In this document: in pieces, positions 35,405 through 47,109 of the stretch | Position numbering within the stretch: position 1 is the first letter of the stretch | Layout: each line of letters begins with the position of its first letter | Assembly (NCBI GenBank): GCA_934045075.1 | Contig: OW203749.1 | Location: 4,988,804 to 5,052,803 of the forward strand | Source: Yponomeuta sedellus | Taxonomy: Eukaryota > Arthropoda > Insecta > Lepidoptera > Yponomeutidae | Length of the DNA stretch: 64,000 nt | Direction: 5' to 3' | Program-made: the position numbers and the translations under genes | The notes under the pieces: generated by a model | Database searches by the model: none | What the model was told of the DNA's origin: nothing | The model's input: only the letters and a program-made list of their open reading frames with translations

Positions 35405-35540
35405 ATAGGGTCTGTTTCTGAATTGAGAAGTAAATACTTGAGTAACGGTCTGTCACGCTCCTTTCTGGGGAATTCGAAGGGACAGCACTACAGCTAAGTA
35501 TTTACTTAGCGAAATTATCAACGTCATCCTGTCTCAATTC
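35405..35540. mobile_element. Palindromic MITE (family E)
   Basis: Left gtttctgaattgagaagtaa and right tttacttagcgaaatt form inverted ends around a core with cgaagggacagcactacag. Related copies lie at 29690 and 36325. Confidence 0.6.
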
Positions 35541-35629
35541 AGTTCTTTGTATGCCAAGTTTCATGTAACTTAACTAATAGTTACTTAACAAAAAGTGTCA
35601 GCACACTAGGCATAGCCTGTGCACGATAA

Positions 35630-36309
35630 TGTCGCGGTCCTACCCTGAACCATCAAGATTAGAGCTTCATGGAAGCCTATCGAATAGTCGCCGCATGCTG
35701 CGTTTCAGTAACGCTGCAAGCAATAATGACTCGTATGTCCACTGTCGTAAGGCTCAAAACTCTATAACATGTAACTGTTCTAGAGTCGTTGCCGCGTGCA
35801 TCGAGTGTAGGTATGCACGGGGGAATGTTCGAGAACCCTTGCCGGCGGATATAAATAGCGGCCGCCGCGGCGCGCAGTGTCAGTTCCGTTTGGACTAGCG
35901 AATAGTGAACTTCAAGCGAACAAACCTGCTATACGAGCGATAACCTACGATCTCAGCGATACTTTTGGACTTCGATTGGACCTGCGATTTAGAATCTTCC
36001 TGCGGACTTCGTGTTGTGAAGACCTGCCGACCAGACCCTGCGTGAATAAATCCTAAGAATATATTCATTTGTTCTTTTTTAATGCACTAACCCGTGCTAA
36101 GGACAATTTTTAAAACCTATTTAGAGGCTAAAAATTCCACCCATGCCGGGATTCGAACCCGCGACCTCTGGCACGGATAGCCAGAGGTCGCGGTTTCGAA
36201 TCCCGGCATGGGTGGAATTTTTATCCTCTAAATAGGTTTTTAAAATCCTAAGAACTTGTCTCGCGTTTTACCTCCAAATCTGGTTTTATCTCCAACCCTA
36301 GCCCGTAAA
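35630..36309 (+). mobile_element. Solo LTR with nested SINE
   Basis: Begins TGTCGCGG and ends near cccgtaaaa, an eroded form of CCGTAACA. It is the same LTR family, in the orientation of 5194-6247. A TATA box (tataaatag, 35851) is present. It is interrupted by a SINE flanked by the target duplication aaatcctaagaa (36048-36059 and 36243-36254). No clear LTR target duplication remains, so this is an older insertion. Confidence 0.75.
36060..36242. mobile_element. Palindromic SINE-A insertion
   Basis: Inside the LTR, with a 12-bp target duplication. The left half is minus-oriented (ccacccatgccgggattcg up to gcgacctctgg), and it switches directly to the plus-oriented half (cacggatagccagaggtcgc through atttttatcctctaaat). 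It is thus a compact foldback built from two partial SINE heads. Confidence 0.7.
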
Positions 36310-36324
36310 ATTATGAATAGTATA

Positions 36325-36835
36325 GAGCCGGTTTCTGACTTGAGAATTTCACGAAGTAAATACTTAAGTAACGTTCTGTCACGCTCCTTTCTGGGGAATT
36401 CGAAGGGACAGCAGCACTACAGCTAAGTATTTACTTTTTTTTTGTTGTTAATGGCAACTCAAATCGGTCCTAATTTGGACGACTATTTCTGCCAATGACG
36501 AGTCAGTCATGGGAGTGACACTTCGACTTTGGTCGGTTTAAAAAATCCTATCATGAACTGGATCCGATGAGGAACCTAAAACCCAAAGGACGTCACACAT
36601 TATACTATCACCAGGGTTAGAATATTAGTAAAATATATCAGACGCTTTACAGTTTAATTAATATTGTTAGAACAAATGAATGAAGCTAGGGTTTTAACAA
36701 AGGGGGTATTAACACATTTCAGGACAGATTTAAATGTAGCCGGTCTTAGGACATAAGGTGCAGAAGATCATAAAGAGAAATTTGGGCATTAACTATTTAC
36801 TTAGCGAAATTCTCAATTCAGAAATGGGTCCATAG
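36325..36835. mobile_element. MITE family E with an inserted segment
   Basis: Outer ends gtttctgacttgagaattt and attctcaattcagaaatgg are inverted. Compared with 35405-35540 it is interrupted at about 36437-36805 by unrelated sequence of about 370 bp. Confidence 0.5.
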
Positions 36836-37110
36836 ACTAGTTAACCTCGCAAACGATTTCCTGTCTCAATTCAGTTCCTTGTCTATCTGTATGCCAAGTT
36901 TCATGTAACCTAAACCATGTAAACTACAGTTTGACAAAAAATTCAAGAAACCGGAAGAGAAACTTTATTATTGGTATTATCGAAAATTAAGACCTTTTAC
37001 TACCTTTGATTAAGCACAATACATCCTTATAATGTAATGACTCTTTTTTATAATGCTTTTAAGTGCAAGAAATTATGTAACACAGACAAAAAGTCTGAGC
37101 GAAACCTTAT

Positions 37111-37321
37111 AGTGCGTTCACATTAACTTGACGCGTGAGAGAATTGGTAGCACTGAGATGTTTACTGTTACCATGTTAAATAAGAAATCATTCCCATTAC
37201 TTGGGGAAAATAAAAGGATTGAGGTCTTGTTTTACCATCTTCCGATTAGGTCCAAAAGCTAATTCACATGTTATGTCCTTGTTACCAATTCTCTCACGCG
37301 TCAAGTTAATGTGAACGCACT
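37111..37321. mobile_element. MITE with perfect ~40-bp TIRs
   Basis: The ends agtgcgttcacattaacttg and caagttaatgtgaacgcact are perfect inverted copies extending about 40 bp inward to gagagaattggta. TA flanks both sides closely. Non-coding, 211 bp. Confidence 0.85.
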
Positions 37322-37822
37322 GTACTCTTTAAATTCTACACTTTGTCTCGATTCAGTTCCTTGTCTATCTTTATGCCAAGTTTCATGTAAACTATTAGTC
37401 CCTTCCTTAGTGTGGTGGTGGTGTGGTGACACTGTATCATCATGACATGAGTCACGCGAAGGCATGGCGAAGGTTAGAGTATATTATTATGTACGTCAGG
37501 AAATATCAGTAACTTTGAAACAGTAAGCATGCAACACAATGTAAATACTTAATAATGGAAATAAACATAAACTTTCGTTGTAGTGGATTATTAATTAATC
37601 GTTCGGGTGAACTTTTGAAGGTTGTTCATTATAATAATATGCTATCTCGCCCGTACAATGAAACTTTTGTGATTGTGAAAAGAATTATATTATATTTACT
37701 AGCCGACACCGAAAACGTTGTTTTTCCACATTAATTACTCTAGGTACGACCTATTCTCAGACCGGCCAAATATAAGCTACTAATATATAAAAAAAAATAT
37801 GTAAAAATAATTATAAAATTCT
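37322..37822. other. Intergenic, no gene seen
   Basis: AT-rich. Some words near 37500-37600 (agtaactttgaaacagtaa, ataaactttcgttgtag) resemble the LINE-derived stretch at 46270-46340. Confidence 0.35.
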
Positions 37823-37985
37823 AGCTGACCCACCGAACTTCGTACCGCCAAACAACTTTTTTTAATTTTCCATCCGTAAGCACCATCCTCGTACTTCATT
37901 CAAGGAGTATTCTAAAAAAATAATTAGCGAAATCGGTTCAGCTGCTCTCGTGATTTGCGCTTACCAACACATTCAGCGATTCATT
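37823..37985. repeat. Interspersed repeat (gcgaacttcgtaccgcc type)
   Basis: Contains ccaccgaacttcgtaccgcc, ccatcctcgtacttcat and agcgaaatcggttcagctgc, as at 23641. Confidence 0.55.
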
Positions 37986-38049
37986 TTTATATTATAGATA
38001 ATAGATATAACAATATTATAGAAATATATAAAAATAAAATAATTGTAAA

Positions 38050-38390
38050 AATCGATGAAGCCGTTTCGGAGGAGTTCGATAACAAACACTGACACGATAT
38101 TTTTCAGTAAATTTTTGCCCCAGCCCATACCATGCTATGAAAGTTTTTCGCAACAATATTTATCGCTCCGGTGTCATTCGACCTCGCGAATTTCGGGTGT
38201 TTTCTCGTGGTCCCATTATTTTGTCCCGTTATACGTCATCAACGGGTCCACGAGGGATTCGGTTCAACTGAAAGTTTTTCGCTACAGCGTCATTCGAATT
38301 ACGTACCGGACCCCTACCACAAATTCACAGATGAAGATGTCGAAACTAAACTATAAACAAACGCACTGGCTGCCAATAAAAAGTTGAATG
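38050..38390. repeat. Interspersed repeat family F upstream of DYNC2I2
   Basis: Words gaaagtttttcgcaacaat, cgctccggtgtcattcgacc and tttttcgctacagcgtcatt are shared with 51950-52030 and 52670-52740. It lies 130 bp upstream of the DYNC2I2-like start codon, so it may form part of the 5' UTR or promoter. Confidence 0.55.
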
Positions 38391-38517
38391 CCGGGTAACC
38401 ATAACCATGGCAACGCAGGAACAAACGAAAGTTGTAAATATTTTCTTAGAACTGTGACAAGTAGCTCAATTATTCAGCGTATGCAGCAGCTTTACAAATA
38501 GAAAAACCTAGCCAAAG

Positions 38518-39756
38518 ATGTCTCACCTCAGCGGGTACGACTCCGAATCAGTGGGCTTCGATTCTGTGACAAGGAAACGGAACACAGAGTCCGAGAGCTC
38601 CACTCAAACAACGGAATTCTCTTCCGGCGGTACAGGCTCCCAAACGGCTCCCGCTAAAACACTCGGCTGTAATGTCCACCCCAGCGACTTCGAATCAGCT
38701 GATAAGGCAACTTCTTATCCGCCTCCAGGCCTCAACGAATTTCTCAGAAGAGTCGTCCCTGGTATGATGGAACAATTAGACAGACACGAAAAAGAGGTGC
38801 TGTACAATTCCTCGGACTCCGACGACGAAGAGGTTTTGGGCGCCAAACTGTATCAGACAATAAAAGTAGACGAAAACATGCCCTCTTCAGGCGCTGGTGA
38901 TCACCAACCAGCTGTAGTTCTGAGCGTCTCCTGGTCCAGTGCTGGAAATTCTTTGGCGGTGAGCCTTGGGAGGCCGCAGCATGACAACTGGTGTGAACAC
39001 GAAGGTCTGATCAGAGTCTACACGCTCAAACGCAGCGAAGGCGACAAGCTAGTTCATAACATTGATATAACTGAAAAGAACTGCATAACTGTCGTAAAAT
39101 ATCATCCCACAGTGGCCGCTTTGTTAGCCTACGGGACAACATCGGGCGAAGTAGTTCTTTGCAACTTGAGGAACGTTTCGGCAGGAGTTTTCGATCAAGG
39201 ATCCCAACTAGCGTCACCTGCTGGCTTCCACACAGCCAACAGAGTCTCCGCCATGCAGTGGGCCGATGCTCCTTTGGCAAATACGTTCTTAACTATGCAT
39301 ATCCTAAATACAGGCAAACGTCGAGGCGCTGCGGATCAGATTCTGATCACTTCTGGGACGGACGGCTCTGTTAATGTCTGGCAAGTCAATGCGGCTCTGC
39401 AGGTGTTCCAAAACGTAATTAGTTACAAGGTAAACGCTTCGAGAAACGGTCTCATTCCCGACATCTCTTGTTTTGACTTTATTAAGAGCTACCCGCTGCG
39501 TCCGCCCGAGGAGAAAACTCCAGAGGATGTTTTTATAGTGGGGACGGTTTCAGGAAAACTTTTCCTTTGTAACTTGAAGAGCTATAAGACGATAGTGGAT
39601 TGTTCGATGGTTGATCCGGTCTACGAGGCCTTGGAGGGTCACTCCACGTGTGTATTGGATGTGGCGTTCAGTTTCCAGAAGCCACATATCTTCGCCTCGA
39701 TCTCTATGGATTCGGAGTTGAGAGTGTACGATATAGGCCAGACTGCACCCCTGAAG
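38518..39756 (+). CDS. DYNC2I2: DYNC2I2-like exon 1
   Basis: 413 codons from ATG 38518 (context gccaaagATG, first in frame) to APLK at donor gtaagt. It contains the disordered N-terminus and about five blades. Confidence 0.85.
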
Positions 39757-40483
39757 GTAAGTTGGTTGTTATTTCTTAAATTAAAACGTATTTTCTAAGC
39801 AGCCATCCCTATACTATACATCCGAACCTGAGACAGGAACATTATTTATATTGGAGAATCTTCGAAATTGTGAGAAAGTATGCTAAAGTTACCACGCAAT
39901 TAAATTTTTTTCCCTTCCCATTGGATATCTCCTGCTATTTTGACAACCCCTGTAGGTATACCTAAATCAATCAATCTGTTTATTGCTTCATGTGTTACAC
40001 GCGGATGTTACCTTGCAGGGTTCATGTTACACGCGGAAGATTTCTTTTACATCCGGGGTGGTACAATAGTTGTTAAATAATGAGGAATGGAATAGAATAA
40101 TGATCCATAACATGAACCCTGCAAGGGCACTGCAATTTTATTACAATATATATAGGAACCTACTTAAAATGAATCTTAACTAAAAATCTTAAATCTAAAA
40201 CGTTTTCCTAAATTTTGAACCCATTAGGGCCGATTCTACTTGTAACTTTAACAGCATCGCTCTAAAGCTGTAACTGAACGCTATGTGCTATAAAAAACGG
40301 CTTAACCTGCCTTGCGAAGCACAGCAGATAAAGCGCTCGGGAAAATGCCACTAGCGGTAGTCACGGGACGGTGACAAATTCTCAGGAAAAAAATACAAGT
40401 CAAACTAGGTACTTTAAAGAAAAACTTTAAGAAAATTAACTAAATAATTATGTGTAAAGTGTGACTGTATGTGTAAAGTGTAA

Positions 40484-40515
<32 letters not shown>

Positions 40516-42019
40516 CTGTGAAATCAATAACTCCATAGAACAAGAATGCATTTTAAAAACTTGTCCCATAGGTGATCTGCATGGATGACGCGCTTTCCTG
40601 TATGGTGTGGGTACCCAACCACCCATGCCTCCTGATAGTGGGCTTGGCGAGGGTTGACAAGGACCAGCAGCTGGTCAAAGTGTATAACATATCGAGCGGC
40701 AGGCCGCTGGCCATGGAAGGCCTGGTCGAAGATGGAGATGGGGGTGCCACGGTCAGCTGTATGGCTGTTTACCAGAGCGGGTGAGTTAGAATCAGGCGAT
40801 TACAATGTCTCTTTAAAGTATGTCATCTTCAAAACTGTTTTTATACGGATTTTACTTGTTTATTTTACATTTTTACAATTTTCCGACGTTTCGGCACTTT
40901 TTCAGGTGCCGTGGTCTCGGATGACTGAGGTGACAGGCGTCTTTTTGAAAGCATTAACTGTTATTTTACTACCCTCGGCAAAAATTACAAAAGTTAATTA
41001 TGAAGTTACGTTCCAAAATAGCCAAACCAATTATTTTATATAAAGTCAACAATGTTGATTGATTATTAGTAATTGAAGTTAAAATTTAATTTGTATACCA
41101 ATTATTTTACATGAACTTAAAAATATTGATTTAAAAACCTATTTAGAGGCTAAAAATTTCACCCATGCCGGGATTCGAACCCGCAACCTCTGGCTATCCG
41201 TACCAGCGCTCTACCAATGGAGCCAATGGGCGACTCACGCCCGAAATTTTTAGCCTCTAAATAGGTTTTTAAATTTGTTCCTTAGCACGGGTTAGTGCAT
41301 TAAAAATAAAAATAGTGTAATTAAAAATATTGATTATTAATTAAAATTAACTCTACAGTCACACTTCTAGCAAGGGGATCTCATGCACTTAAGCACTGGT
41401 TCCCATGCTGCCGGTATGTTCCAACCACAATCTCTATTAAAATTTGGATGCCGGCGGATCTCTATTGCCTCGCGTATCATTCTAGGGAAGAAACGGTCTT
41501 CTCGGGCTACAACTTAAACTTTATGGAAATGTATGAAGTGGTTGGTACCGCTAAGTGTATGTTCGCGGACTGTAATCATATTCTTGGAAGATACGTCATC
41601 TTCCAAGAAAATTATGTTGCAGTATTCCACCACAACATACATAACATAACGTCACGCTAGTATCCCAGAGGGGTATGCACCGTATGCAGACATCAGGGAC
41701 TGGCACTTGCCACGATCCTGACAGATCACCTTCGTTTCATCAACGTTCATTAGTCGTTGCATGCACTCACGCCGGTGACGGTATTTTTTATCTTCCCCTT
41801 TGCTAATACATCCCCTATTTAGTCGAAGTAATGTCCGCCCGGGACGTCCCTTACCGACCCGTCTACGCACATTCGCGATACATATTTGTTTCGTTAATCT
41901 TTTCATTTATATTTCGCAGCGCGTGCCGCATAGCGGCAGGCGACGTCAGCAGCACGGTGCGCGTGTGGGATGTGCCACTGCGGAGTCTCAAGCTGTCGCC
42001 AGATGACTTTGAGTTCTGA
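38518..42019 (+). CDS. DYNC2I2: Dynein-2 intermediate chain 2-like WD40 protein (3 exons, span)
   Basis: Complete gene: exons 38518-39756, 40572-40780 and 41920-42019 join in phase (0, then 2) to 515 aa. The N-terminus (about 120 residues) is Ser/Thr- and acid-rich (STQTTEF, then SSDSDDEEV). Then come WD40 blades, read as GLIRVYTL, GEVVLCNL, GSVNVWQV, GKLFLCNL, ELRVYDIG, LVKVYNIS and STVRVWDV. Order, length (about 536 aa in vertebrates) and the AAGDVSSTVRVW C-terminal blade match WDR34/DYNC2I2. In that family the protein is an intermediate chain of the dynein-2 motor that drives retrograde intraflagellar transport in cilia. Insects use it in ciliated sensory neurons and possibly sperm. Another dynein-type WD40 intermediate chain is the main alternative. 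Confidence 0.75.
40440..40516. repeat. (GT)n microsatellite
   Basis: About 14 uninterrupted gt units after irregular tgtgtaaagtg words, 55 bp upstream of the exon 2 acceptor. Confidence 0.8.
40572..40780 (+). CDS. DYNC2I2: DYNC2I2-like exon 2
   Basis: 209 nt between acceptor cccatag and donor gtgagt, reading VICMDDALSCMVW to AVYQSG. It carries a propeller blade (LVKVYNISSGRPL). Confidence 0.85.
40829..40930. repeat. Half of a foldback element
   Basis: aaactgtttttatacggatt, acaattttccgacgtttcgg and cttttt-caggtgccgtgg match one arm of the foldback at 54057-54217. The second arm is absent. Confidence 0.6.
41135..41310 (-). mobile_element. SINE family A copy with inverted tails
   Basis: A minus-oriented tRNA-like head (gggattcgaacccgcaacct, ctaccaatggagccaatggg) with the tail sequence on both sides in inverted orientation: acctatttagaggctaaaaa on the left, tttttagcctctaaataggt on the right. 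Confidence 0.65.
41311..41919. other. DYNC2I2-like intron 2, rest
   Basis: No exon was recognised. A short inverted pair (cttggaagatacgtcatctt at 41583 onward) is present. The open frames of 60-84 codons here lack known motifs. Confidence 0.3.
41920..42019 (+). CDS. DYNC2I2: DYNC2I2-like exon 3 (terminal)
   Basis: 100 nt after acceptor ttatatttcgcag. It completes SGACRIAAGDVSSTVRVWDV and ends SPDDFEF at the stop 42019. Confidence 0.85.
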
Positions 42020-42172
42020 GTGTTGGAGGTGTTATGGTTTTTTTTGGAAGGCTCAGGGGAAAAGGAAGTGGCGTGCCCATGCCTAGCAGTGGACAACACG
42101 AGCTGGCAGCCAATTCTCACTTCATTGGCAAATATGTCGGCTTATGTCTTAGATTTCTACGTGAAGCCCGCA

Positions 42173-43032
42173 GTACATAATGGCCCATGCTGGCCCACTG
42201 CTCGCCATTGCCAACTGTAGGCCACGATCACTTGCTGTTTACACAATGGCGCGTGGTTCATTCATTCCTGTCTGGCAAACCACTTGCGATGGACGTGGAA
42301 GTAGTTGCGGCCGCAGCTATTTATTTATTTACTATTTATTTATATATTTTATTTATTTACGAGTATTACAGAAGTATGTACAACAACAAAGTTATTAAAA
42401 AAAAAATGGCGCAAAATTACGGGTTCAGACTGATATAAATCAAAAAACTTGAAGGTCAATGAGGGATTTTTCTGACAGCTATTAAAAAAAAAAAATAGTT
42501 CTAAAAGCTACGATGAGATGGCGCTGAATCGCAAGGGTTTACCTTTTTTTGTTTGTTATTGCTTGCCACAGGTAAAAACTTTATTGCTGTTTTGCGATTT
42601 CATCGACTGGAAGGAATCTAATCTGTGATCAACTGATCAACGTCAACTGATCAACCATGATTTTAGCACAATAATCAAATAACAATAGTGCAAGAGACAA
42701 AAAAAAAAGAGGGAGGAAATTCCACGTGATCTGTGGACTGTGGACCACAGAATAAACTGGAAAGTGGCTTATCCTATTAAAAAAACAAAAACCCTTACTT
42801 GAAAACGCCATCTACTGACAAATTAGGAACTACTTTTCTTAGCTGTCAGAAAAATCCCTCATTGACTAAACGATGGGCCACTGTGTAAACAGGGATGGGC
42901 CACGCTACGCCACGATTCCTTTGAAGTGTGCCCAAAAAACCAACAACTGTCCGATTGCGCGCGACACTGCACACCATTGCCCCGAGTACACAATGGCAAT
43001 GGCGAGCAGTGGGCCCGCATGGGCCATTGTGT
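42173..43032. mobile_element. Foldback/TIR element (~860 bp) behind DYNC2I2
   Basis: The ends agtacataatggcccatgct and gcatgggccattgtgtact are inverted and extend into gcccactgctcgccattgc. Inside, a second inverted pair (tgagggatttttctgacagc at 42461 and gctgtcagaaaaatccctca at 42842) suggests a nested MITE of about 410 bp. It is non-coding. Confidence 0.65.
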
Positions 43033-44306
43033 ACTGGCCGCATAAAAGATCTAGCGACAGCTGAAGTCGTGTTCTGAAGGCCATGCTATATTGAATTCGA
43101 ATGAGAAAATGTCTAATGCGACTGTAGTTTTATCTTATCTTATTTTTATTCGACAAAGGTCTAAGCTTTCGACTATTTTGCATTAAACGTGGTCCTGCAT
43201 GCAAGAGCCTAAGATGTTCTCTCTCTATAATCAACCTGGGCACATGTGAGTTTTTCGGCAAAATGGCGGAATGTTTTTTTATAATAGGTAATATTAGAAG
43301 CATTATGGAGCCTACCACCAACCCTAACCACACCAAAATTAGGTATCAAGAAAGGGATGTAAGTTAGCTATACCCGACTTAATATTTCTTCCTATAGAGA
43401 GCCACTATTTCTTTTGAAAAATGTTCAGTTTTTCAATAGAATGAAATAAGCACGACAGTGGCTGTTATTTGCCTCAATTTGGTAGTCTACGAAGCAATAG
43501 CAGTACAACGTCGCATTGCAGGGGTATATATAACCCGCGCGAATAAAATAGGCATCTCTGGCGAAGAAGACACTATAAAGGAAAATGGGTTTAGATAACA
43601 ATATAATAGTTTGATATTAATAGAGCGATGAAAACTCTTAAAATCTCACCGTTCTTACCTCCAAACGAAGAAGAACAGCTCTGATTGCTTCAAAATTCTG
43701 ACAGAGCCTCGTTTGCTCTTGATTGGCTATAGTCTTGTCTAACACGTGACATTGGCGAAATTGTACTGGACAATCAGTGTAGTGAGTCCATAAAGCAGAA
43801 CTGAATTGAATTGATCAACAATACATAATTCCAGAAAAAATCCGCCTCATGCTGTTTTCGTGAGCGTTTTTGGAATGTTTTAAAGGTTTCAGGACGTTAC
43901 CTTAGACCTTAGATTAAATAAAACTTCGAGTTTTAGTGTAATCGTGTTTTTTTAAATAAAGCCTGAGCGGCTTGTTATATTTGAATGTACGGAACAACAA
44001 TGACGAATCAGGAAAAGTGATGAATTTGGTATATTGACGAGCTAAAGATTTTCAAGATATTGACGAATCGGGAAAGTGACGAATTAACGATTGTGACGAA
44101 TTAGCGAAAGTGACAAGTAGTGCACTAACTCGTACTACCAGCTAGAGTTGCATCACCATTGAAACTTTTTCGCTTGCAGCTTGCACGTCGATCTTAGCTG
44201 ATTCCGCTCTGTGGACTTGGTTTAGTTTTTTTCGACCTCCAAAAACCATTTGTTTTATGAGCGAACACTGTGCGGGTGCATCTGGGCGTTATAGGGTTTT
44301 AAAAAC
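43033..44306. other. Intergenic, no gene seen
   Basis: Repeat-like sequence. The stretch 43465-43570 (ggtatatataacccgcgcga, ataggcatctctggcgaaga) is shared in inverse with 51380-51480. At 44000-44110 short direct words (gacgaatcgggaaagtgacg) recur three or four times. Confidence 0.4.
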
Positions 44307-44904
44307 GCTTCTTCCACTTTGGTAACCATGGTTTTGTAACCAACTGGTTACACTACACATCATAAAAGTCCCTTCGGGAATCTACGTTCGCGCAGACTAG
44401 GTAGAAGTGTAACGAAAGTACCCGAAGCTATAAGTACATTCAACATGATCTTTAACCAATACGGTTAAGCTGCAGAATTGATTGCCGCAGTAGCGCTACC
44501 TATTTCCCTCACGCTAATATTTCCTAACTAATAGTCACCTGCATCGATGACGTTGCATCATCCAATAGCAACAAAGGCGCGCGGCCTGCCATAAAATGAA
44601 ACTATCTGATTGGTCGATCAACTTGCCGCACAAACAAAATTTGGTCATATGCGCAGGTACCTCCGCGAGACTTATTTCTTGTGTACCACTGTACCAAAGA
44701 AGAATTTATTTTCGCTGTTTTGTAACCGGTAAAGGTTAGGTACTATCGCAATGTTCTTTTGTTTTTCATTGGTTACGAAAAAGGAATGGTTTTGATTAAC
44801 GAATATGGAAAAATATTTCTTATTTTATAACTGGTAAAAACAGAGAAATTAAATTCTTCTTTGGTAACTGGTTACATAACCATGGTTACCAAAGTGGAAG
44901 AAGC
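44307..44904. mobile_element. Foldback element (~600 bp)
   Basis: The ends gcttcttccactttggtaac and gttaccaaagtggaagaagc are inverted for about 45 bp (through aaccatggtt and the ctggttac motif). Non-coding. Confidence 0.75.
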
Positions 44905-45154
44905 AGAAAAAAAATCGTAACTTGTGTTATAATTATAATACGTTTTTACTTAAAAGTGAACATGGTGACAGCTATTTTTAGAACCTAGAATCAACAAGTA
45001 AGGACAAAACGGCCGTTTTTAGCGGAAATCGATTAAAGTTCTAATCCATTGATCATAGGTTCTAGATTGTAAGTTCCTTCTAAAAATAGTTGTCGCAGTT
45101 GTTAAGATTTGTCATGTTCACTTTTCGATAAAAACGTATTATTACATTTAACAT

Positions 45155-45345
45155 TTACATACAGGCACATACATTGCTTCTGGCCCCACACTAGGATACC
45201 CTGTGTCGTGGAAACCAGAAACAACGACATCACAAACATGTAAATATCCAAGACCTGGAGTTTTTTTTTGTCCCCAGGGGGTTCGAACCCGGAACCTCTT
45301 GCATGGTAGGATGATACGCTACCGCTGCGCCACAGAGGCCGTGGA
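45155..45345 (-). mobile_element. tRNA-derived SINE (family B), near full
   Basis: On the minus strand: head with tgtggcgcagcggtagcgt (box A) and ggttccgggttcgaacccc (box B), then a poly-A-like spacer and the family-B body ending at about 45155. It is the best reference copy in the window. Confidence 0.75.
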
Positions 45346-45814
45346 TAAACGTCGATTATAAAACAAGTTATGCATTTTTTTCATTGGTGGCGTTAGTCAA
45401 CGCCCCGAAAATATTTACCAGCGATCCTGGATGGTAAATATTTTTTCTGTGGGTACCTACTAATAGTTTTTCTGTGGGTAGAGCTATAATTAATACCATG
45501 AAACATGTTAATTACCTTTACAAATAAAATGAAACCGCAGTTGAACTCTTGGTTTTTTTATTTAATTAATTAAATGTTAACACTAGGGAATCATTCGCTT
45601 GTTTACACGCTGTGCTCAAAATATACGATAAAATATACATATGAATGACAATTTATCGGTCAGGAGTTTCTGCTGACTTGAGGTTCATTTTTGGTGTTCC
45701 GTTTTGGTCTTACCTGCAAAAGAGGATACAGCATTTAGGTTACATCTTGTTGGTGAGACGACCCTGCTATAGGTTAAGTTGCTTCCGGATTCACTATATT
45801 TTTTTTTCATTCAT

Positions 45815-46075
45815 TATCTTATCAACCCTTGTATGTCCCCACTGCTGGGACACGGGTCTCTTCCCGCATCGCAGGAAGGTTAGGCCATACTCCACCACTC
45901 AACGCTCAATGTGCCATGCGAAGCAAGGAAGCGCTCGAAAAAAATTCGACTAGCGGTAGCCACGGGACGCTCACCCATCCTGTACCTGACCGCGCCTGTT
46001 GTTGCTTAACCCAAGTGATTGATTCCAATCACTCGGTTGCGGTCGTCGCCTAGGCCACGAGCGCTTCCGGATTCA
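45815..46075 (+). repeat. Interspersed repeat family D
   Basis: Long copy: tgtccccactgctgggacac, ggaaggttaggccatactcc, then the second part actagcggtagccacgggac and tgattgattccaatcactcg. Confidence 0.6.
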
Positions 46076-46379
46076 CTTACTGTTTTTTTTTTTGTCAGAA
46101 GAGTCTAGGTTTCGCTCTGATTTACACAGTTTAATTATGGTAATTAGAGACGCCGCTCAGCTTGAATGTTGATGGGACGTTCCAACATCTAGTAAGTCAA
46201 TCCGGAATGAAAGCGGTGCTTATAAAACAAAATGCATAAAGAGACCCGTACCCCAGCACTGGGGACATAGGGAAAATATCAATAACTTTAAAACTTTCAG
46301 TAGCCAACACAATGGTGTTGACATAACCGTAAACTTTCGTTCCCACTACTAAAGGCTGGCAAAGATTAATACATCCTTC

Positions 46380-46640
46380 ATGGGACATTGTATACGCTTG
46401 TATAATAAAATCCCTGAAGATATATTAAGCTTGCCTGAAACGCGGTTCAAAAAATGTGTAAAGTACACTTTGTGCCAAAAGGGCTACTATAACATAAAGG
46501 ATTATTTAGATGACACTGATGTCTGTAATTAAAGCCAGTACAACGCATGAGTTGTATGTTTTGTAATAATTATGTAAACTCTGTTAATTAAGGACTTTGA
46601 AAAGAATAAGTTTGGAGTTTTGTTGTCCATTTTTTGTCCA
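46380..46640 (+). mobile_element. L2/CR1-like LINE ORF2 C-terminal fragment
   Basis: Reads RLYNKIPEDILSLPETRFKK, then CVKYTLCQKGYYNIKDYLDD and a stop at about 46530. This is the usual C-terminus of an insect L2/CR1-like reverse-transcriptase ORF. The 3' part (gttaattaaggactttgaaa) is shared with 34641-34690 and 60055. Confidence 0.7.
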
Positions 46641-46764
46641 CAATGACCTAGATTTTGAAATGGTTTGACGTTCATTAAGCCGCAGTTTCTGCGCTACTTT
46701 GAATAAAACCATTTTGCTTGATTTCATACAAAAGAGATGATATCGAATATATAAGCTATGATAT

Positions 46765-46978
46765 GATATCAACCCTTTATACCTTCCCACTGCCGGGGCA
46801 CAGGTGTCTCTTCCTAGAAAGGCTAGGCCATACTCCACCACGGGGGCCAAGTCCGGTTTGGTGGCGGATTGTAAGACAATGGCGGGCCTTACTCTGAGAA
46901 ATTATCAAGCCGCTCATAAGGCTAAATCGACTGCCATTACACGACAGCCGGCACCGATGGCTTGACGTGCCTAAACTA
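46765..46978 (+). repeat. Interspersed repeat family D
   Basis: Contains ccactgccggggcacaggtg, ccacgggggccaagtccggt and acgacagccggcacc. Confidence 0.6.
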
Positions 46979-47109
46979 TAAATTGAAATTGTTTATTCAG
47001 ATCAGAAAACACATGCAAGCATTACAGTGGTATTCTCACAAGGCGTAAAGCCTGCATAGTGGCGACAGAAGGAAAGAGAGTCTGATAACACTTTTGACAT
47101 AACATAACA